A stretch of 64,000 nt of DNA from Methylobacterium sp. E-066 (lineage in GTDB: Bacteria; Pseudomonadota; Alphaproteobacteria; Rhizobiales; Beijerinckiaceae): positions 38,974 to 102,973 of the forward strand of contig NZ_JAKSYO010000150.1 in assembly GCF_022829635.1 (NCBI RefSeq). Reading direction: 5' to 3'. Positions 59,840-64,000 of the stretch are shown in pieces. Each line of letters starts with the position of its first letter. The stretch's first letter is position 1. The position numbers and the translations under genes are program-made. Under the pieces are notes generated by a model. It was not told the DNA's origin, searched no databases, and worked only from the letters and a program-made list of their open reading frames with translations.

Positions 59840-60513
59840 ACCCGGGCCGGCGGCTGGTTCGGATCTACCAGGTAGCCGAGGCCGCGCACGGTCTGGATCA
59901 GGTCCACCGCGAGCTTCTTGCGCAGGCGGCCGACGAACACCTCAATGGTGTTCGAATCCCGGTCGAAATCCTGGTCGTAGAGGTGCTCGGTCAGCTCGGC
60001 CCGGGAGACCACCCGGCCGGTATGGTGCATCAGGTAGGAGAGCAGCCGGTATTCGTGGCTGGTGAGCTTCACCTGGGCGCCGTCGACGAAGACCTTGCCG
60101 GAGCGGGTGTCGAGGGTGACGGGACCGCAGGCGATCTGGCTGGAGGCGTGGCCCGCCGCCCGGCGCAGGAGCGCCCGGACCCGGGCCATCAGCTCCTCCA
60201 TGTGGAACGGCTTGGTCACGTAATCGTCGGCGCCGGCATCGAAGCCGTCGACCTTGTCCGACCAGCGGTCCCGAGCCGTGAGGATGATCACCGGCGTCTT
60301 CACCCCGGCCCGGCGCCACTTCTGCAGCACCGAGACGCCGTCGGCCTTGGGCAGGCCCATGTCGAGGATGATCGCGTCGTAGGGCTCGCTCTCCCCGAGA
60401 TAGCCGCCCTCCTCGCCGTCATAGGCCTTGTCGGCGACGTAGCCGGCCTCCTCCAGCGCCGCGACCACCTGCCGGTTGATATCCCGGTCATCCTCCACGA
60501 CGAGCAGTCGCAC
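59836..60513 (-). CDS. OmpR-family response regulator
   Basis: 225 aa. Receiver domain with VEDDRD, phosphoacceptor Asp51 in ILDMGLPKADG and Lys in YVTKPFHMEEL, followed by a winged-helix DNA-binding domain (KLTSHEYRLLSYLMHHTGRV, then VFVGRLRKKL). It resembles FeuP/PhoP-type regulators. First gene of a three-gene overlapping operon with the PrpF-like gene and the kinase. The PepSY gene lies 35 bp upstream on the same strand and is a likely partner. Confidence 0.95.
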   Translation of the reverse strand: MRLLVVEDDRDINRQVVAALEEAGYVADKAYDGEEGGYLGESEPYDAIILDMGLPKADGVSVLQKWRRAGVKTPVIILTARDRWSDKVDGFDAGADDYVTKPFHMEELMARVRALLRRAAGHASSQIACGPVTLDTRSGKVFVDGAQVKLTSHEYRLLSYLMHHTGRVVSRAELTEHLYDQDFDRDSNTIEVFVGRLRKKLAVDLIQTVRGLGYLVDPNQPPARV

Positions 60514-60548
60514 GGCTCACTCCATTCCGCTGCGGGTGTGAAGCCCGG

Positions 60549-60920
60549 TCAATATTGGCCCGCGACCTTGCCGGTGCGGGCGTCGACGATCACGTGCACG
60601 AAATGCCCGTCCCGGCGCAAGGCGGTGAGCATGTACACGAGGCCGTCTTCATGGCGACAGAGGCTCGCGCGCTGGATCTCAGCCCGGGGGATCACCGTGC
60701 GGGCCGCCCGGATCGCCGCCACCGGGGCGATCACCCGGCGCTCGCCGACTTCCTCACGCATGTCGGCCGGCGACAGGCAGGACTCGATCCGTAGGGGCGT
60801 CGGATCCGCCGCCTGAGCCGTCTGCGGGGCCGGACCGTCATCGGCCATGGAGCCGAGACCGCTGGCGGCAAGCGCCGCGGCGGTCAGGCTGATGGCAACG
60901 AGGGCGATGGCGTAGCGCAT
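60549..60920 (-). CDS. periplasmic PepSY-domain protein
   Basis: 123 aa from ATG 60920 with a signal peptide (RYAIALVAISLTAAALAASG). The C-terminal PepSY-like region contains AEIQRASLCRHEDGLVYML, HFVHVIVDARTGKVAGQY, the last being the family hallmark strand. PepSY proteins next to two-component systems often inhibit or tune the kinase. Here it is 35 bp upstream of the OmpR-type regulator, so it probably is the periplasmic modulator of that system. Confidence 0.85.
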   Translation of the reverse strand: MRYAIALVAISLTAAALAASGLGSMADDGPAPQTAQAADPTPLRIESCLSPADMREEVGERRVIAPVAAIRAARTVIPRAEIQRASLCRHEDGLVYMLTALRRDGHFVHVIVDARTGKVAGQY

Positions 60921-61128
60921 TGCCAAGCACGTAGCGCCGAGGGCACTGAATGCGCCCTGAATACGGAGCTGCAGGTCCGACGACGCGCGATCGGCGGGCT
61001 GTCGGCAACGGGGAAGCGTGAAGGATCTGATCGCGGGCGGCATCGTCCGGCACTACGGCCGACGGGCTTTTCGGGTTCCACCGCTCGGGCCGCGCCACAC
61101 AGGCGATTGCGGGGCCCGGCCGGCGGCT

Positions 61129-61329
61129 CTAGCGGTCGTCCCGGCAACCGGCCGGCGGGGACGGCCGGAACAGGCTCGCCGGCGCGGCCGCGTGGGCGGC
61201 CAGGACGGCATCGATCGACCAGGGCCGCGCGCCAACCTGCGCGCCGAGCTGGAGCATGATCGCGATCGAAGCCGCCCCGGACAGGGCCAGCCAGATCCGG
61301 TCGAGGATCCGGTTCCAGTGTCGGCTCAT
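61129..61329 (-). CDS. small single-span membrane protein (phage-derived cassette)
   Basis: 66 aa from ATG 61329 with GGGAGG upstream and a 4-bp overlap (ATGA) with the gene before it. A basic N-terminus (RHWNRILDRIW) leads into a hydrophobic helix (LALSGAASIAIMLQLGAQV) and a Pro/Ala-rich tail. Unknown family. Position after the lysozyme and holin-like genes suggests a phage lysis-cassette accessory or a remnant. Confidence 0.55.
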   Translation of the reverse strand: MSRHWNRILDRIWLALSGAASIAIMLQLGAQVGARPWSIDAVLAAHAAAPASLFRPSPPAGCRDDR

Positions 61330-61646
61330 CGCGAACCTCCCGTGATCAGCGTCCAGAACGCCCGCAGGGCGGGCATGCGCTCGACGAGCCACGCGATCTG
61401 GTCCGAGAACCAGTGCGCGGCCGCCGCCGCGGTGACGAAGGCGAACAGGGTCGCGTGCTTGAGGCGCCGGAGATAGCGGCGCAGCACCCGCCGCTCGAGA
61501 TGGGCGTCCACGAGCGCGTCGAGAATCGCCAGGCGCGGCTCGGTCTGGCGCGCGACATAGGCGTGCCAGAACGGCGGGAACCGGATCGTGCGCGCCCGGC
61601 CGTCGGGATCGGGCGGATGGCGCGGGGGGTGATGGGCGGCGTTCAT
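61326..61646 (-). CDS. small membrane protein (phage-derived cassette)
   Basis: 106 aa from ATG 61646 with AGGAAA upstream. A His/Pro-rich N-terminus, a helical basic middle (DAHLERRVLRRYLRRLKH) and one transmembrane helix (ATLFAFVTAAAAAHWF). No family is recognised. It overlaps the next small membrane gene and is separated from the lysozyme/holin-like pair by a 332-bp gap containing a palindromic repeat. Confidence 0.6.
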   Translation of the reverse strand: MNAAHHPPRHPPDPDGRARTIRFPPFWHAYVARQTEPRLAILDALVDAHLERRVLRRYLRRLKHATLFAFVTAAAAAHWFSDQIAWLVERMPALRAFWTLITGGSR

Positions 61647-61978
61647 GGTTTCCTGCCCCTCAGAGCCTTGCCGGACTTGCACAGGGTCGTGCGCAGGCCG
61701 CGTTGCGCCCTTTCCGTGCGGGCCCGAGAGGACTCGCATCGGCGACCGTAGAAGGCGCGGGTCCCCTCTCCCGTGCGGGAGAGGGACAGGGTGAGGGATG
61801 CGACCTCTCCGGAAAGACCTGGTCCCTCACCCCAACCCTCTCCCGCACGGGAGAGGGAGCGCGTGGTGGCCTGCACCAGCCGATGTGTGACCATCGCACC
61901 CACCAGGGAAAGGGAACTTCAGCCTCGTCAGAAGACGTGTGAAATCAACGATTTACGGGCGAATAGCGCCGGACGCCG
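61647..61978. repeat. non-coding gap with a palindromic repeat at 61764-61857
   Basis: The 332-bp gap holds a 94-bp palindromic element: two 35-bp arms (61764-61798 and 61823-61857) matching at all but three positions, each containing a self-complementary hairpin (CCTCTCCCG-TG-CGGGAGAGG). The rest shows no ORF. The repeat splits what was probably one phage operon. Confidence 0.75.
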
Positions 61979-62506
61979 TCAGGCCCGATGGGCCGCATCT
62001 CCCTCGCGCAGCTTCGCCAGCGCCGGGGTCAGGACGTTGCCGACGCTGGCCTGCGGGTCGAGCGGCAGGGCGCGGAAGATCCGGGCGGCCACGCCCTCGG
62101 CGCCGCCGGCCTGCCGGACGACATGGGCCGGGGCATGCGCCAGGACGTGCCGGGCGCCGGCCGCCACCACGGCGGAGCCGAGATCGACGCTCACGGTCCG
62201 GCCCCGGGCGGCGCCGGCGACGGCGTTCTGGCCGTACTCGGCCCCGGCCCGGATCGCCGCCTCGACCCGCTCCCGGGTCAGCAGCGAGGCCGCCCAGGGC
62301 GCGACCCGGGCGATCCCGGCGGTGACGGCCGCGGCGGCGACCGGCACCAGGACCGCCGAGACCGGCTGCAGCAGGCCGACCAGCCAGTCGCCCCAGGGGA
62401 TCGCCACGCCGCCCGCGGGCGCACCGGCCAGCGCCGGGGATACGAGGGCGACGAACGGGATCGCGGCACCCGCGAGCGCGAGCCCGGCACGGAAGAGCTG
62501 CGTCAT
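61979..62506 (-). CDS. holin-like / phage membrane protein
   Basis: 175 aa overlapping the lysozyme stop (ATGA). An N-terminal hydrophobic signal/anchor (LALAGAAIPFVALVSPALAG) and a second helix (LLQPVSAVLVPVAAAAVTAG) are followed by an amphipathic soluble part (RERVEAAIRAGAEYGQNAV). Size, topology and place directly after a phage lysozyme suggest a holin of the LLH-like kind, but no diagnostic motif confirms it. Confidence 0.6.
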   Translation of the reverse strand: MTQLFRAGLALAGAAIPFVALVSPALAGAPAGGVAIPWGDWLVGLLQPVSAVLVPVAAAAVTAGIARVAPWAASLLTRERVEAAIRAGAEYGQNAVAGAARGRTVSVDLGSAVVAAGARHVLAHAPAHVVRQAGGAEGVAARIFRALPLDPQASVGNVLTPALAKLREGDAAHRA

Positions 62507-63048
62507 GATCGATCTCCGGTGTTGCGCGCGCGGCGGACCCGGCCGGCTCGGGATTCGGGAATGGGCGGCGCGCGCTCACGCAGCGCGGCGAGCGCCCGGC
62601 GGGCCCAGGCGATCCGGCTCGCCAGGGCGATCACCCCCGGCCGCTCGAAGAGCCGGCACACGCTCTCGGTGGCGGCCTCCAGGGTCGGGGCCTGCCGCAG
62701 GTCGGCGAGGGCCGCAGCTTCGGTGGTGCGCAGTTCGACGCAGAGGTAGCCGTACTGCGCGTCCAGGGATGCGGGATCGAGGGCCTGCGCCCGGCACCAG
62801 GCCTCCATGGCGACGCGCCGGGGGCCGGTCCATTGCGCCAAGCCCCAGCCGCCGCGGGATCCGGCTACCGAAGGGGCGACCTCCTGGAGCTGGCGGAAGC
62901 CGCCGCTCTCGTGGCCGAGATTGCCCAGGAGCCCCGCGGCCTGGAGATCGGTGAGCCCGAGATCGCGCATCAGGCGCGGCCCGAGGCTCCGGCATCCGGC
63001 CGCGAAGGCGTCGCCCGGCCCCCGGGCCGGACCGGTGGTTGCGGGCAT
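62503..63048 (-). CDS. phage tail lysozyme-like endolysin
   Basis: 181 aa from ATG 63048 with GGAG upstream. It matches the phage tail lysozyme family: GLLGNLGHESGGF with candidate catalytic Glu47, and GGWGLAQWTGPRR. The N-terminal LMRDLGLTDLQAAGL is the usual helix. No signal peptide, so release would need a holin. It is the only clear phage protein here; no integrase, capsid or terminase gene is in the window, so this is a remnant or domesticated cassette. Divergent from the SGNH gene. Confidence 0.85.
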   Translation of the reverse strand: MPATTGPARGPGDAFAAGCRSLGPRLMRDLGLTDLQAAGLLGNLGHESGGFRQLQEVAPSVAGSRGGWGLAQWTGPRRVAMEAWCRAQALDPASLDAQYGYLCVELRTTEAAALADLRQAPTLEAATESVCRLFERPGVIALASRIAWARRALAALRERAPPIPESRAGRVRRARNTGDRS

Positions 63049-63092
63049 GGGGGTTCTCCGGGCAGGGTCCGCATGACGCGGACGGGGGACAC

Positions 63093-63665
63093 GTGGGACA
63101 CGGACAGGACCGGCCGCTGGTGTTCATCGGCGATTCGATCACCGCCGGCTGGGGCGTCGCCCGGGCCGAGACGTTTGCGCGGCACGGGTTCACCGCCCGG
63201 GGCGTGCCGGGTCAGACGAGCGGGCAGATCCGCGCCCGGTTCCTGCGGGACGCGGCCGGCGCCCGGGGTGTCCACCTGCTGTGCGGGATCAACGACATCG
63301 CCGAGATCGGCGGCCCGGTCTCGGACGGCGCGGTCCGGGACAACATCGCTGCCATGGCCCGGCTGGCCTTCGAGGCCGGGCTGCCGCTCTGGATCGGCAC
63401 CGTGATGCCGAGCGACTTCTGGGGGTGGCGCCCGGAGCTGCGGCCGGTGGCGCGCATCCACGCCCTGAACCGCTGGATCCGCGCCCATTGCGCCGCCAGC
63501 GCCGCGGGGCTGATCGACTATCACGCGCCCCTCGCCACCCCGTCCGGCGCGCTGCGGCCGGAGCTCACCGAGGACGGCATCCACCTCAACGAAGCCGGCT
63601 ACGCGGCGATCGAGCCGACGATGCTGGCGGCTTTGGCGCCGGGGGATGATCGGCCCTTGAGCTAG
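63093..63665 (+). CDS. SGNH/GDSL-type hydrolase
   Basis: 190 aa from GTG 63093 with GGGGGAC upstream. Block I FIGDSITAGWG with nucleophile Ser15, block III GIND (Asn67), and block V EDGIHLNE with Asp161 and His164 make a complete catalytic set. No signal peptide. Likely an esterase or acyl hydrolase; substrate unknown. It is divergent from the phage-lysozyme gene, and phage-associated SGNH hydrolases are known, so it may belong to the same element. Confidence 0.85.
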   Translation: MGHGQDRPLVFIGDSITAGWGVARAETFARHGFTARGVPGQTSGQIRARFLRDAAGARGVHLLCGINDIAEIGGPVSDGAVRDNIAAMARLAFEAGLPLWIGTVMPSDFWGWRPELRPVARIHALNRWIRAHCAASAAGLIDYHAPLATPSGALRPELTEDGIHLNEAGYAAIEPTMLAALAPGDDRPLS

Positions 63666-63715
63666 TGAGGCGGCGCTGACGGCTTCAACGGCCTATCGCG
63701 ACGGCAACGTTGGCG

Positions 63716-63915
63716 CCCCCTCGCCCCGCTTGCGGGGAGAGGCCCGCACGGACCTCGTCGTCCGTGCGGGAAGCGCAGGCGAAGCAGAAGCGGCGGAGTC
63801 GGTTCGGTTCAGAACGGGGCACGCGTGCGGAAACGCGCCCTCACCCTCGGCTCCCGGCCAGGTTCGGCCCGGACGAGGTCTCCCAAGCCCTCTCCGCGCA
63901 AGCGGGGCGAGGGGG
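63716..63915. repeat. palindromic repeat at the right end
   Basis: Arms 63716-63742 and 63889-63915 (27 bp, 26 matches; core CCCTCGCCCCGCTTGCGGGG) enclose a nested perfect 11-bp hairpin at 63743-63770. It has the same CCCTC...CGGGGAG character as the repeats at 51859-52022 and 61764-61857. The last 335 bp of the window hold this repeat and no supported gene. Confidence 0.8.
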
Positions 63916-64000
63916 TATCCGCACCGTTGCTGGCGCCTGAGCAGGGAGCGTCGCGGAATGAGGGCCGAACCACATCTGCCATGCCGCTGACCCGCACGGC

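Noticed and set aside
63666..64000. Small ORFs in the last 335 bp
   Set aside because: They lie across the palindromic repeat and have no start signal or domain.

Overview
The window is GC-rich, densely coded chromosomal DNA from an alphaproteobacterium, most likely Methylobacterium or a close relative (inferred). The evidence is a phosphoribulokinase / fructose-bisphosphatase / CbbR-QscR-type regulator cluster, a tungsten/molybdenum NAD-dependent formate dehydrogenase operon with an oxalate/formate-type transporter, an alpha-type cytochrome c maturation cluster (ccmIEFH), RpmG without zinc cysteines, and palindromic intergenic repeats typical of Rhizobiales.

Layout. 1-3.6 kb: radical-SAM DNA-repair-like protein (cut by the left edge), truncated BrnA-like ORF, recX, membrane-anchored TAXI-type binding protein. 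3.7-7.3 kb: glnD and grpE. 7.3-10.8 kb: secreted phospholipase-A2-like protein, two tiny exported/membrane proteins, and a DUF6502/DUF5666 pair. 11-14.4 kb: ada, AlgX/AlgJ-like SGNH protein, YebC regulator, small membrane protein with its own terminator. 14.7-21.2 kb: cbbY, rpe, NUDIX gene, prkB and fbp on the minus strand, divergent from a CbbR/QscR-type LysR regulator that is coupled to an FAD ferredoxin-reductase-like gene. 21.3-26.9 kb: MFS transporter, amino-acid binding protein, LysR/GST divergent pair with a perfect LysR dyad, FMN-binding protein, second GST. 27-32.4 kb: a signalling stretch (single-domain response regulator, AI-2E-type permease with an extra C-terminal domain, blue-light LOV hybrid histidine kinase), then a lysine-rich small protein and a HigBA-type toxin-antitoxin pair with a palindromic operator. 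32.5-42.4 kb: panE, large FAD/Fe-S D-2-hydroxyacid dehydrogenase, rnr, DUF983, NUDIX, MFS, rpmG. 42.4-50.4 kb: LysR, OFA transporter and fdsGBAD. 50.6-56.2 kb: GST and ccmIEFH. 56.3-60.9 kb: small lower-GC island, then an OmpR regulator / PrpF-like isomerase / histidine kinase operon and a PepSY protein. 61-63.7 kb: a small phage-derived lysis-type cassette (tail lysozyme, holin-like proteins) divergent from an SGNH hydrolase.

How the genes work together. The fds operon oxidises formate to CO2 and makes NADH, and the adjacent OFA transporter could import oxalate or formate. The prkB-fbp-cbbR/qscR block has no RuBisCO genes beside it. This fits the idea, established for M. extorquens, that phosphoribulokinase makes ribulose-1,5-bisphosphate as a signal for the QscR regulator of one-carbon assimilation, although cbbY and rpe next door also leave a Calvin-cycle reading open. 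Cytochrome c maturation serves the periplasmic methanol oxidation chain. Several palindromic repeat families sit between genes, and one has been absorbed into the coding frame of ccmH. No tRNA, rRNA, CRISPR array or complete insertion sequence was found.
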